This document shows positions 45,526 through 51,687 of a stretch of DNA of 64,000 bases, piece after piece. A model generated the notes under the pieces. That model did not search any database, had not been told where the DNA came from, and was given only the letters and a program-made list of their open reading frames with translations. This DNA comes from an uncultured Actinomycetes bacterium (GTDB taxonomy: Bacteria; Actinomycetota; Actinomycetes; Mycobacteriales; Nakamurellaceae), in assembly GCA_937926105.1 (NCBI GenBank), contig CALANS010000175.1, positions 62,001-126,000 of the forward strand, in the 5' to 3' direction. A program made the position numbers and the translations under genes. Positions within the stretch are counted from its first letter, which is position 1. Every line of letters starts with the position of its first letter.

Positions 45526-45954
45526 ATGACGACAGCAGATGCCCACCGATCGGTCACCATCACCCGGACGGCACCCGGGCGGTTCCGCGCCGTCAACGCG
45601 CGGGGCGGCGCGCTCGAGTTCGGCAGCGGTGACGACGCCGACTTCACGCCGGTCGAGTTGCTGCTGACGGCGATCGGCGGATGCAGCGGAATCGACGTCG
45701 ACCTGATCACCGGCCGGCGTGCCCAGCCAGACGCCTTCTCGATGACGGTCCAGGCCGATAAGGTCCGCGACGAGAACGGCAGCCATCTCGCGAACGTCGA
45801 GCTGACCTTCGCGGTGACGTTCCCGGCAGGGGAAGGCGGTGACGCCGCGCGAGCGGTGCTGCCCGATGCCGTGCAACGATCACACGACCGGCTGTGCACG
45901 GTGTCCCGGACGGTGGAGCTTGCGACGCCGGTGTCGGTGTCGATCAAGGAGTGA
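45526..45954 (+). CDS. OsmC/Ohr-family peroxiredoxin-like protein
   Basis: 142 residues. Both redox cysteines are present (LTAIGGCSGIDVDL and HDRLCTVSRTV), with DDADFTPVELLL between. It reduces organic hydroperoxides in characterised members. ATG at 45526; an in-frame GTG nine bases upstream is possible. Followed by a hairpin. Confidence 0.9.
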   Translation: MTTADAHRSVTITRTAPGRFRAVNARGGALEFGSGDDADFTPVELLLTAIGGCSGIDVDLITGRRAQPDAFSMTVQADKVRDENGSHLANVELTFAVTFPAGEGGDAARAVLPDAVQRSHDRLCTVSRTVELATPVSVSIKE

Positions 45955-46316
45955 TCCGGCGAGCCAGACGGTCATGCCGGCGCCCGGGTCCGTCCCGGAC
46001 AATACGTCACAGTGACGTTTTGTCCGGTGTGAGGCGGATGCCGCCGCCCGGGGTGGGTGCCCGGAGGATCGCCCGAGCGAGGTCCGTCGGCGCAAGCCCC
46101 GGTGCGCCCGCCGGCCTTCGTCCGTCACCGGCTGCGCTGCCTCCGTGGGCGCGACAGGTCGATGTTCGGGTGCGCGCGCGGAGGCGCGGCCGTCCTTGGC
46201 TTACCGTCCCGGGCCCGGTGAGGCAGAGTCGTCGGCGCCGACTCAAGTGCCGATTCGGGTGTCGATTCGGGATGGGGCAGATTGGGGTGCCATCGCGGCT
46301 CGCCGTGCCCTGCTGA
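45955..46316. other. Non-coding left flank of dif
   Basis: About 360 bp between osmC and the left attachment site. Holds the hairpin at 45995-46027. The rest codes for no recognisable protein, except that a minus-strand frame from the mobile element reads through 46243-46316. Confidence 0.4.
45995..46027. terminator. Hairpin after osmC
   Basis: CCGGACAATACGTCAC (45995-46010) and GTGACGTTTTGTCCGG (46012-46027) are inverted with one mismatch and one centre base, 40 bp after the osmC stop. Like the palindrome at 6903 it carries a GACAAAACG block in the stem, so both look like one class of terminator. Confidence 0.6.
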
Positions 46317-46809
46317 CGATCCGATAATGTACATCGTCTGGTTTGTCCTTTGTGGCGGCGTCGAGCCACTGGATGATGCGGTGTATCTCGTTCCAGAGGG
46401 ATGCCGGGTTGACGCGGCGGGCGGCTTCCAGCTCGGTCAGGTGGTGGACGGTGACGGCTGCTGCTAGCCATAGGGCGGCGGCGGCGCCGGCTTCCTCTCG
46501 GGCGGCCTGGATGCTGGTCAGGGTGTGGTCTGGGGCCGGCGCGGGTGGTGGTGTCATCCGTTTGTGGTAGCGGAATTGCAGGGCCTCGACGGCGGCGCGT
46601 CTGGTGTCCCACGGCCGTTTGAACGGTGGGGAGGTGTCTTCGGCGGGCAGGTCCGCGTACCAGTCGTTGCGGTGGCTGGCGCCGTTCGGTCGTTTCGAGT
46701 GGACGTGCGCAATGGTGCCGATGGATTGCCCGTCCTGAGTGACCGCGAATGCTCGTAGGGCTGTCGGGTGGTTGCTGGGCGGCTCGATGGGTCGCAGTTC
46801 TGCTGGCAT
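46243..46809 (-). CDS. Element protein reading across attL (copy 1), unknown function
   Basis: 188 residues. The first ~163 are encoded by the element (MPAELRPIEPPSNHPTALRA; DWYADLPAEDTSPPFKRPWD; a helical LTELEAARRVNPASLWNEI) and the rest by host DNA beyond the attachment site. The att core itself is translated as DVHYR; from there this copy ends IVSRARRAAMAPQ and on, unlike copy 2. GGAG ribosome-binding site. No known domain; the AAGAAAALWLAAAVTVHHLTE stretch is mildly hydrophobic. Confidence 0.65.
   Translation of the reverse strand: MPAELRPIEPPSNHPTALRAFAVTQDGQSIGTIAHVHSKRPNGASHRNDWYADLPAEDTSPPFKRPWDTRRAAVEALQFRYHKRMTPPPAPAPDHTLTSIQAAREEAGAAAALWLAAAVTVHHLTELEAARRVNPASLWNEIHRIIQWLDAATKDKPDDVHYRIVSRARRAAMAPQSAPSRIDTRIGT
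46317..46344. other. Left attachment site (attL) of the dif-integrated array
   Basis: Chromosomal XerC-type arm CGATCCGATAA (46317-46327), centre TGTACA (46328-46333), then the element's degenerate XerD-type arm TCGTCTGGTTT. Aligns base for base with the other two att sites across CCGATAATGTACAT. Confidence 0.85.
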
Positions 46810-46851
46810 GGCTTCTCCGGCGTGCTGGGGGGCCCGGTCCCGCTGGGTGGT

Positions 46852-46905
46852 CGCCAGTCCGAGGGCCGGGCCGAAAGCGGAGCGGGCCCGCCCCTCGGAC
46901 TGGCG
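46852..46905. repeat. Large hairpin in the element's divergent intergenic region, copy 1
   Basis: CGCCAGTCCGAGGG (46852-46865) and CCCTCGGACTGGCG (46892-46905) are perfect inverted arms, with GC-rich inner pairing around a GAAAGCGGAGC loop. Candidate single-strand origin, packaging signal or bidirectional control structure. Confidence 0.6.
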
Positions 46906-46926
46906 GGCGCCGTCGGAGCGGGTCCG

Positions 46927-46932
46927 TAGCTT
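46927..46932 (+). promoter_or_regulatory. -10 box of the first zinc-ribbon gene, copy 1 (leaderless)
   Basis: TAGCTT exactly six bases before the GTG, the same box and spacing as at rep. Confidence 0.5.
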
Positions 46933-46938
46933 CGGGGT

Positions 46939-47166
46939 GTGACGGTTGATGCGGTTGCTGGTCCCGGTCCGGCTCCTGCCGGCTCGGGCGTCTGCGCGTC
47001 GTGTGGGGGGAGTAGTTGGTGGGTCTCGGAGCCGGTTCCGTGCGTGGTGGCGGGCGGCCCGGCCGGGTTGAACGCGGTGGTTCGGGGTTGGCGCTGCGCC
47101 GGCTGCGGCCTCGAGTGGTCTGTGATTGAGGTGGTTGGCGATGGTGACCAGACGAGTGAGCGATGA
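46939..47166 (+). CDS. Small zinc-ribbon protein A of the element, copy 1
   Basis: 75 residues with CASCGG (about 19-24) and CAGCGLEWS (about 54-62), a Cys4 ribbon. GTG start preceded by TAGCTT-N6, so probably leaderless. Overlaps the next gene by 26 bp. Could bind nucleic acid; no closer assignment possible. Confidence 0.6.
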   Translation: MTVDAVAGPGPAPAGSGVCASCGGSSWWVSEPVPCVVAGGPAGLNAVVRGWRCAGCGLEWSVIEVVGDGDQTSER

Positions 47167-47332
47167 CTATCCGCTGTATTGGCGCGGCCGGTGGAACCGG
47201 TTGCAGTGCGAGCGGTGCTACTTCGCCGGCCTGCGTCTCTGGCAGACACGCAAGGTGTGCTCGGAGTGTGCGCGACGAATGGCGCTCGGCCGTCCGGCTT
47301 TGGGCCTGTCGCCGTTGCCCGGTCGTGGCTAG
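47141..47332 (+). CDS. Small zinc-finger protein B of the element, copy 1
   Basis: 63 residues: MVTRRVSDDYPLYWRGRWNR, then LQCERCYFAGLR and KVCSECARRMAL, a second Cys4 finger. Starts inside zinc-ribbon gene A and ends 4 bp into the convergent HTH gene. Confidence 0.55.
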   Translation: MVTRRVSDDYPLYWRGRWNRLQCERCYFAGLRLWQTRKVCSECARRMALGRPALGLSPLPGRG

Positions 47333-47580
47333 CCCGTTGCGCCCGATGGCCGGCTGGTAGCGCGGCGTCGGCGGAGCTTGCGCGCTAGGCGCAGCTCGTG
47401 GGCCTGGTCGCGTTCCTCGCCGGTGCCGAACCGCTGTTGGGCGAGCAGGCTCGGGATGCCCAGCGCGCCGGCGATCTCCGTCCAGCTGTCGCCGGCGGCT
47501 CTCGCCTCCCGAACAGCCTGCCGGAGTGCGGCCGCCGCGATGTTGGCGTGCTTGTGAGCTCGGCGTAGTGCGTCGTTCAC
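47329..47580 (-). CDS. Small HTH protein of the element, copy 1
   Basis: 83 residues: VNDALRRAHKHANIAAAALR, then an HTH-like EARAAGDSWTEIAGALGIPSLLAQQRFG and a very basic tail (RLARKLRRRRATSR). The GTG at 47580 has AAGGAGG upstream. Likely a repressor or copy-control protein. Confidence 0.65.
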   Translation of the reverse strand: MNDALRRAHKHANIAAAALRQAVREARAAGDSWTEIAGALGIPSLLAQQRFGTGEERDQAHELRLARKLRRRRATSRPSGATG

Positions 47581-47964
47581 GATGCCTCCTTGGTTGGGTC
47601 CCGCGAGGGGGGCGGATGCCCTCCTCGGCGGGGCACCCGTACCTCCGGCCGCGGGGCCCGCGGTCAAGGCCCGCAGGGTCAGCGCTGCGGGTGGATCCGG
47701 GATGCTCACGGCCGCCCGGCCGGGGTCGGTGGCCGGATTCACCCGGAGGGCTCGGCCCGGAGCGGCCTTGACGGTGGGTCGGCCGGTGGTACGGGACGGC
47801 GAGGTGAGTGCGTCGGCGAGTAGCTACGGATGCCCGGCGGGCGTCCCGCTGCGGCACCGCCGGGCTTGTAACACGGGGGTGCAAACACCAGCAGACGGCT
47901 GGGACCTGCGGAAACGCGAAACGGGGTCCAGGGTCTCGTCGGCTGCTCGGGGTAGTCTCAGGCT
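47581..47964. other. Divergent intergenic region of the element, copy 1
   Basis: 384 bp without a supported gene. Contains the inverted pair GCCCGGCGG (47832-47840) / CCGCCGGGC (47857-47865) and the leaderless promoter of the 142-residue protein. Likely regulatory. The same region recurs at 50836-51219. Confidence 0.5.
47953..47958 (+). promoter_or_regulatory. -10 box of the 142-residue element gene, copy 1 (leaderless)
   Basis: TAGTCT exactly six bases before the ATG; no ribosome-binding site. Confidence 0.5.
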
Positions 47965-48393
47965 ATGACGTCCGAATTGGTGGAGCCGGTCGATTTCCGG
48001 TCGAAGAAGATGCCCACGCGTGATGGGTACGGCATGGCGAGTTCGTTGGCTGGCGCGGCCCGTATCGAGTCGCTCTGGGATGGCATCGAGACTGGGGCTC
48101 GGCGTGCCGCTCTCCAGGTCGTGATGGATCGGGTCGGCTTCTGGCTGGTGTGGAAACTTGAAGGCGGCTTCGACGGTTTGCGCAGGCTGGGCTACTCGGA
48201 CGCCACCATCTACCGCAAGATCAAGGGCTTCCGCGAGAGCTTCGGCGCCCACCCGGATGACTACAGCTTCCCGGGTGTGAGTGTGGATGTTGGCGAGTAC
48301 GCCCGCGCTATTCGGTCCGATGACGTCCGAGTGCCGCTGGTTATCAAGAACGCGGTCAACGGTCCGGCGAGGTTGCGCGGACACACCGGCTGA
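47965..48393 (+). CDS. Putative DNA-binding protein of the element, copy 1
   Basis: 142 residues. RLGYSDATIYRKIKGFRESFGAH near residues 75-97 looks like the recognition helix region of an HTH. The rest is unassigned. Lies immediately before rep in the same direction (39-bp gap), so it may be a regulator or accessory replication factor. Confidence 0.65.
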   Translation: MTSELVEPVDFRSKKMPTRDGYGMASSLAGAARIESLWDGIETGARRAALQVVMDRVGFWLVWKLEGGFDGLRRLGYSDATIYRKIKGFRESFGAHPDDYSFPGVSVDVGEYARAIRSDDVRVPLVIKNAVNGPARLRGHTG

Positions 48394-48420
48394 TTGTCGC
48401 AGAATGTGAGAGTTGCCTGG

Positions 48421-48426
48421 TAGCTT
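48421..48426 (+). promoter_or_regulatory. -10 box of rep, copy 1 (leaderless)
   Basis: TAGCTT exactly six bases before the rep GTG. Confidence 0.5.
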
Positions 48427-48432
48427 TGCCGT

Positions 48433-49575
48433 GTGGACCTACTCGCGGCTTCTGCTAGTAGCAGTGGTGCGCGATCGCGCGAGTTGCCGGCGGGGGCCGG
48501 CGGGGGTTTCCCCTATCTAACAGAAGGGGAAACTTGGCCAAATTGGCCACGGCCCGTGGGCCTGCCGGGGGTGGGGATCGACCGCCTGTCGATGTCGTTC
48601 CCGGTTGCTGAGCACGCGCCGCCGGGTGCCTGGGATAGCCACACGTACCGGTATGAGAGCGGCCAGCACGCGTACTCGAAGCGGGTGCCGGTCTCCGACG
48701 GTGATGGCCCGGCGGTAATGGTCGGCGTGACGACGATCAACGGAAGGCCGTGGGGGAAGGCCGAGTGCAACCCTGCGAGGTTTGCGGACCCGTACGGGTG
48801 CGAGCTGCTCGACCCGCGGATGCTGCCGGCGGCGGTCACGGTGATGTGGCTGGCGGTCGGCGAGCTGGTGCGGCCGGCTGAGTCGTTGGAGCAGGCGCGG
48901 GTAACTCGGTTAGACGTGGCTCGCGATTTCCGGGCGGTCACGTCGCCGGCGCTTTACGTCGAGGGTCTGGGGCCTCTGCGTCGGCCGTGGGCTCGGCGCT
49001 CGTTCACCTATAACGATCCGGGCCGGGGTGACGCGCAAACGCTGTTCGTCGGTTCCGGTGCTGGGGGCGTGCGCTTGTACGACCAGCACCAGGCCTACGC
49101 CGACAAGGGAGCGCCCGAGGGTTCGTTGCGGTGGGAGGCCGAGGTCCGGAAAGGTTGGTTGCAGCGCGCAGGTATTCGTCACGTGACGGATTTGGACCCA
49201 GTGGCCGTGGACAGGCTCGCGCTGGATCGTTGGAAGTGGTCAGCTATGGGCACTGAGGTGACGGGCCCGGTTAACGCCGTTCAGGTTGTACAGCGGGCCA
49301 TGGTTGAGGGTCGTGTGACCCGAGCTGTGGGAGCGAAATTGTTGGGCGAGCTGATGTTGGAGTCGTTTGGGTTCGGCCGTCAGGCCGGGCGGAGCGAACG
49401 CCGTCACCGCGATGTGATGGACGAGCTCGGTGTTACCGCGCCGGCCTTGTGGAACAACGACCTTTCGCGGCAAGCGGTGGGGCGCTTGGACTTTGAGGAG
49501 GGCACCGAGGTTCTGTCGATGGTGGGTGCTCGGTCTCCGTCGTCATCTGGTGAGTTGTCGGCGCTTCCGCGTTAG
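48433..49575 (+). CDS. Rolling-circle replication initiator, gene II/G2P-like (Phage_CRI), copy 1
   Basis: 380 residues. VTRLDVARDF (R159, D161, D165) is the RxDxxxDF signature of filamentous-phage gene II/CRI initiators. VRLYDQHQAYADKG (Y216, Y222, K225) followed by SLRWEAEVRKGWLQRAG (E235, E237) matches their YDK...LRxExxLR region, giving catalytic tyrosine candidates. The first ~25 residues are low-complexity. Its stop codon (TAG, 49573-49575) lies within the XerC-type arm of the junction att site. It should nick and initiate rolling-circle replication of the excised or looped-out element. Confidence 0.8.
   Translation: MDLLAASASSSGARSRELPAGAGGGFPYLTEGETWPNWPRPVGLPGVGIDRLSMSFPVAEHAPPGAWDSHTYRYESGQHAYSKRVPVSDGDGPAVMVGVTTINGRPWGKAECNPARFADPYGCELLDPRMLPAAVTVMWLAVGELVRPAESLEQARVTRLDVARDFRAVTSPALYVEGLGPLRRPWARRSFTYNDPGRGDAQTLFVGSGAGGVRLYDQHQAYADKGAPEGSLRWEAEVRKGWLQRAGIRHVTDLDPVAVDRLALDRWKWSAMGTEVTGPVNAVQVVQRAMVEGRVTRAVGAKLLGELMLESFGFGRQAGRSERRHRDVMDELGVTAPALWNNDLSRQAVGRLDFEEGTEVLSMVGARSPSSSGELSALPR
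48506..48549 (+). other. Candidate double-strand origin inside rep, copy 1
   Basis: GTTTCCCCT (48506-48514) and AGGGGAAAC (48525-48533) flank a ten-base loop ATCTAACAGA. Directly after is a second dyad, TGGCCAA (48535-48541) / TTGGCCA (48543-48549). An AT-rich, doubly palindromic island in GC-rich coding DNA suggests a Rep nick site in the loop. Confidence 0.45.
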
Positions 49576-50064
49576 CCGATAATGTACATCGTCTGGTTTG
49601 TCCTTTGTGGCGGCGTCGAGCCACTGGATGATGCGGTGTATCTCGTTCCAGAGGGATGCCGGGTTGACGCGGCGGGCGGCTTCCAGCTCGGTCAGGTGGT
49701 GGACGGTGACGGCTGCTGCTAGCCATAGGGCGGCGGCGGCGCCGGCTTCCTCTCGGGCGGCCTGGATGCTGGTCAGGGTGTGGTCTGGGGCCGGCGCGGG
49801 TGGTGGTGTCATCCGTTTGTGGTAGCGGAATTGCAGGGCCTCGACGGCGGCGCGTCTGGTGTCCCACGGCCGTTTGAACGGTGGGGAGGTGTCTTCGGCG
49901 GGCAGGTCCGCGTACCAGTCGTTGCGGTGGCTGGCGCCGTTCGGTCGTTTCGAGTGGACGTGCGCAATGGTGCCGATGGATTGCCCGTCCTGAGTGACCG
50001 CGAATGCTCGTAGGGCTGTCGGGTGGTTGCTGGGCGGCTCGATGGGTCGCAGTTCTGCTGGCAT
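49543..50064 (-). CDS. Element protein reading across the junction att site (copy 2)
   Basis: 173 residues, the form the circular element would encode: after DKPDDVHYR it ends LTRKRRQLTR, using antisense of the rep 3' end (overlap of 33 bp). The XerD-type arm of the att site lies inside this coding region, which may be why it has drifted from dif. No known domain. Confidence 0.7.
   Translation of the reverse strand: MPAELRPIEPPSNHPTALRAFAVTQDGQSIGTIAHVHSKRPNGASHRNDWYADLPAEDTSPPFKRPWDTRRAAVEALQFRYHKRMTPPPAPAPDHTLTSIQAAREEAGAAAALWLAAAVTVHHLTELEAARRVNPASLWNEIHRIIQWLDAATKDKPDDVHYRLTRKRRQLTR
49572..49599. other. Junction attachment site (attP-like) between the two copies
   Basis: XerC-type arm TTAGCCGATAA (49572-49582), centre TGTACA (49583-49588), degenerate XerD-type arm TCGTCTGGTTT (49589-49599). 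This is the sequence the circular element would carry. Confidence 0.85.
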
Positions 50065-50106
50065 GGCTTCTCCGGCGTGCTGGGGGGCCCGGTCCCGCTG
50101 GGTGGT

Positions 50107-50160
50107 CGCCAGTCCGAGGGCCGGGCCGAAAGCGGAGCGGGCCCGCCCCTCGGACTGGCG
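50107..50160. repeat. Large hairpin, copy 2
   Basis: Same inverted arms as at 46852-46905, shifted by 3,255 bp. Confidence 0.6.
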
Positions 50161-50181
50161 GGCGCCGTCGGAGCGGGTCCG

Positions 50182-50187
50182 TAGCTT
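50182..50187 (+). promoter_or_regulatory. -10 box of zinc-ribbon gene A, copy 2
   Basis: TAGCTT six bases before the GTG, as in copy 1. Confidence 0.5.
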
Positions 50188-50193
50188 CGGGGT

Positions 50194-50421
50194 GTGACGG
50201 TTGATGCGGTTGCTGGTCCCGGTCCGGCTCCTGCCGGCTCGGGCGTCTGCGCGTCGTGTGGGGGGAGTAGTTGGTGGGTCTCGGAGCCGGTTCCGTGCGT
50301 GGTGGCGGGCGGCCCGGCCGGGTTGAACGCGGTGGTTCGGGGTTGGCGCTGCGCCGGCTGCGGCCTCGAGTGGTCTGTGATTGAGGTGGTTGGCGATGGT
50401 GACCAGACGAGTGAGCGATGA
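50194..50421 (+). CDS. Small zinc-ribbon protein A of the element, copy 2
   Basis: Same 75-residue Cys4-ribbon protein as in copy 1 (CASCGG and CAGCGLEWS), with the same leaderless promoter and the same overlap with gene B. Confidence 0.6.
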   Translation: MTVDAVAGPGPAPAGSGVCASCGGSSWWVSEPVPCVVAGGPAGLNAVVRGWRCAGCGLEWSVIEVVGDGDQTSER

Positions 50422-50587
50422 CTATCCGCTGTATTGGCGCGGCCGGTGGAACCGGTTGCAGTGCGAGCGGTGCTACTTCGCCGGCCTGCGTCTCTGGCAG
50501 ACACGCAAGGTGTGCTCGGAGTGTGCGCGACGAATGGCGCTCGGCCGTCCGGCTTTGGGCCTGTCGCCGTTGCCCGGTCGTGGCTAG
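50396..50587 (+). CDS. Small zinc-finger protein B of the element, copy 2
   Basis: Same 63-residue protein as in copy 1 (CERCYF and CSECARR); overlaps gene A and the convergent HTH gene. Confidence 0.55.
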   Translation: MVTRRVSDDYPLYWRGRWNRLQCERCYFAGLRLWQTRKVCSECARRMALGRPALGLSPLPGRG

Positions 50588-50835
50588 CCCGTTGCGCCCG
50601 ATGGCCGGCTGGTAGCGCGGCGTCGGCGGAGCTTGCGCGCTAGGCGCAGCTCGTGGGCCTGGTCGCGTTCCTCGCCGGTGCCGAACCGCTGTTGGGCGAG
50701 CAGGCTCGGGATGCCCAGCGCGCCGGCGATCTCCGTCCAGCTGTCGCCGGCGGCTCTCGCCTCCCGAACAGCCTGCCGGAGTGCGGCCGCCGCGATGTTG
50801 GCGTGCTTGTGAGCTCGGCGTAGTGCGTCGTTCAC
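50584..50835 (-). CDS. Small HTH protein of the element, copy 2
   Basis: Same 83-residue protein as in copy 1, with WTEIAGALGIPS helix-turn-helix-like segment, basic tail and AAGGAGG ribosome-binding site. Confidence 0.65.
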   Translation of the reverse strand: MNDALRRAHKHANIAAAALRQAVREARAAGDSWTEIAGALGIPSLLAQQRFGTGEERDQAHELRLARKLRRRRATSRPSGATG

Positions 50836-51207
50836 GATGCCTCCTTGGTTGGGTCCCGCGAGGGGGGCGGATGCCCTCCTCGGCGGGGCACCCGTACCTC
50901 CGGCCGCGGGGCCCGCGGTCAAGGCCCGCAGGGTCAGCGCTGCGGGTGGATCCGGGATGCTCACGGCCGCCCGGCCGGGGTCGGTGGCCGGATTCACCCG
51001 GAGGGCTCGGCCCGGAGCGGCCTTGACGGTGGGTCGGCCGGTGGTACGGGACGGCGAGGTGAGTGCGTCGGCGAGTAGCTACGGATGCCCGGCGGGCGTC
51101 CCGCTGCGGCACCGCCGGGCTTGTAACACGGGGGTGCAAACACCAGCAGACGGCTGGGACCTGCGGAAACGCGAAACGGGGTCCAGGGTCTCGTCGGCTG
51201 CTCGGGG

Positions 51208-51213
51208 TAGTCT
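51208..51213 (+). promoter_or_regulatory. -10 box of the 142-residue gene, copy 2
   Basis: TAGTCT six bases before the ATG, as in copy 1. Confidence 0.5.
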
Positions 51214-51219
51214 CAGGCT

Positions 51220-51648
51220 ATGACGTCCGAATTGGTGGAGCCGGTCGATTTCCGGTCGAAGAAGATGCCCACGCGTGATGGGTACGGCATGGCGAGTTCG
51301 TTGGCTGGCGCGGCCCGTATCGAGTCGCTCTGGGATGGCATCGAGACTGGGGCTCGGCGTGCCGCTCTCCAGGTCGTGATGGATCGGGTCGGCTTCTGGC
51401 TGGTGTGGAAACTTGAAGGCGGCTTCGACGGTTTGCGCAGGCTGGGCTACTCGGACGCCACCATCTACCGCAAGATCAAGGGCTTCCGCGAGAGCTTCGG
51501 CGCCCACCCGGATGACTACAGCTTCCCGGGTGTGAGTGTGGATGTTGGCGAGTACGCCCGCGCTATTCGGTCCGATGACGTCCGAGTGCCGCTGGTTATC
51601 AAGAACGCGGTCAACGGTCCGGCGAGGTTGCGCGGACACACCGGCTGA
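51220..51648 (+). CDS. Putative DNA-binding protein of the element, copy 2
   Basis: Same 142-residue HTH-like protein as in copy 1, again directly upstream of rep. The 384-bp region before it (50836-51219) repeats the copy 1 intergenic region. Confidence 0.65.
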   Translation: MTSELVEPVDFRSKKMPTRDGYGMASSLAGAARIESLWDGIETGARRAALQVVMDRVGFWLVWKLEGGFDGLRRLGYSDATIYRKIKGFRESFGAHPDDYSFPGVSVDVGEYARAIRSDDVRVPLVIKNAVNGPARLRGHTG

Positions 51649-51675
51649 TTGTCGCAGAATGTGAGAGTTGCCTGG

Positions 51676-51681
51676 TAGCTT
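51676..51681 (+). promoter_or_regulatory. -10 box of rep, copy 2
   Basis: TAGCTT six bases before the rep GTG, as in copy 1. Confidence 0.5.
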
Positions 51682-51687
51682 TGCCGT

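Larger units (their letters stand above)
46321..49575. mobile_element. dif-integrated rolling-circle element, copy 1 (3,255 bp)
   Basis: First unit of a head-to-tail pair. No sequence difference from the second unit was found by comparing encoded proteins and sampled nucleotides. Bounded by CCGATAATGTACAT at 46321 and 49576. Encodes an att-spanning protein, two zinc-ribbon peptides, two HTH-like proteins and a gene II-like Rep; no integrase or transposase. This points to host XerCD-mediated insertion at dif (IMEX). Confidence 0.88.

Noticed and set aside
46007..47884. 625-codon minus-strand open frame across the element, and its partner at 49433-51139
   Set aside because: Arg/Pro/Ser-rich translation antisense to well-supported small genes, with no domain or start signal; a GC-rich shadow frame.
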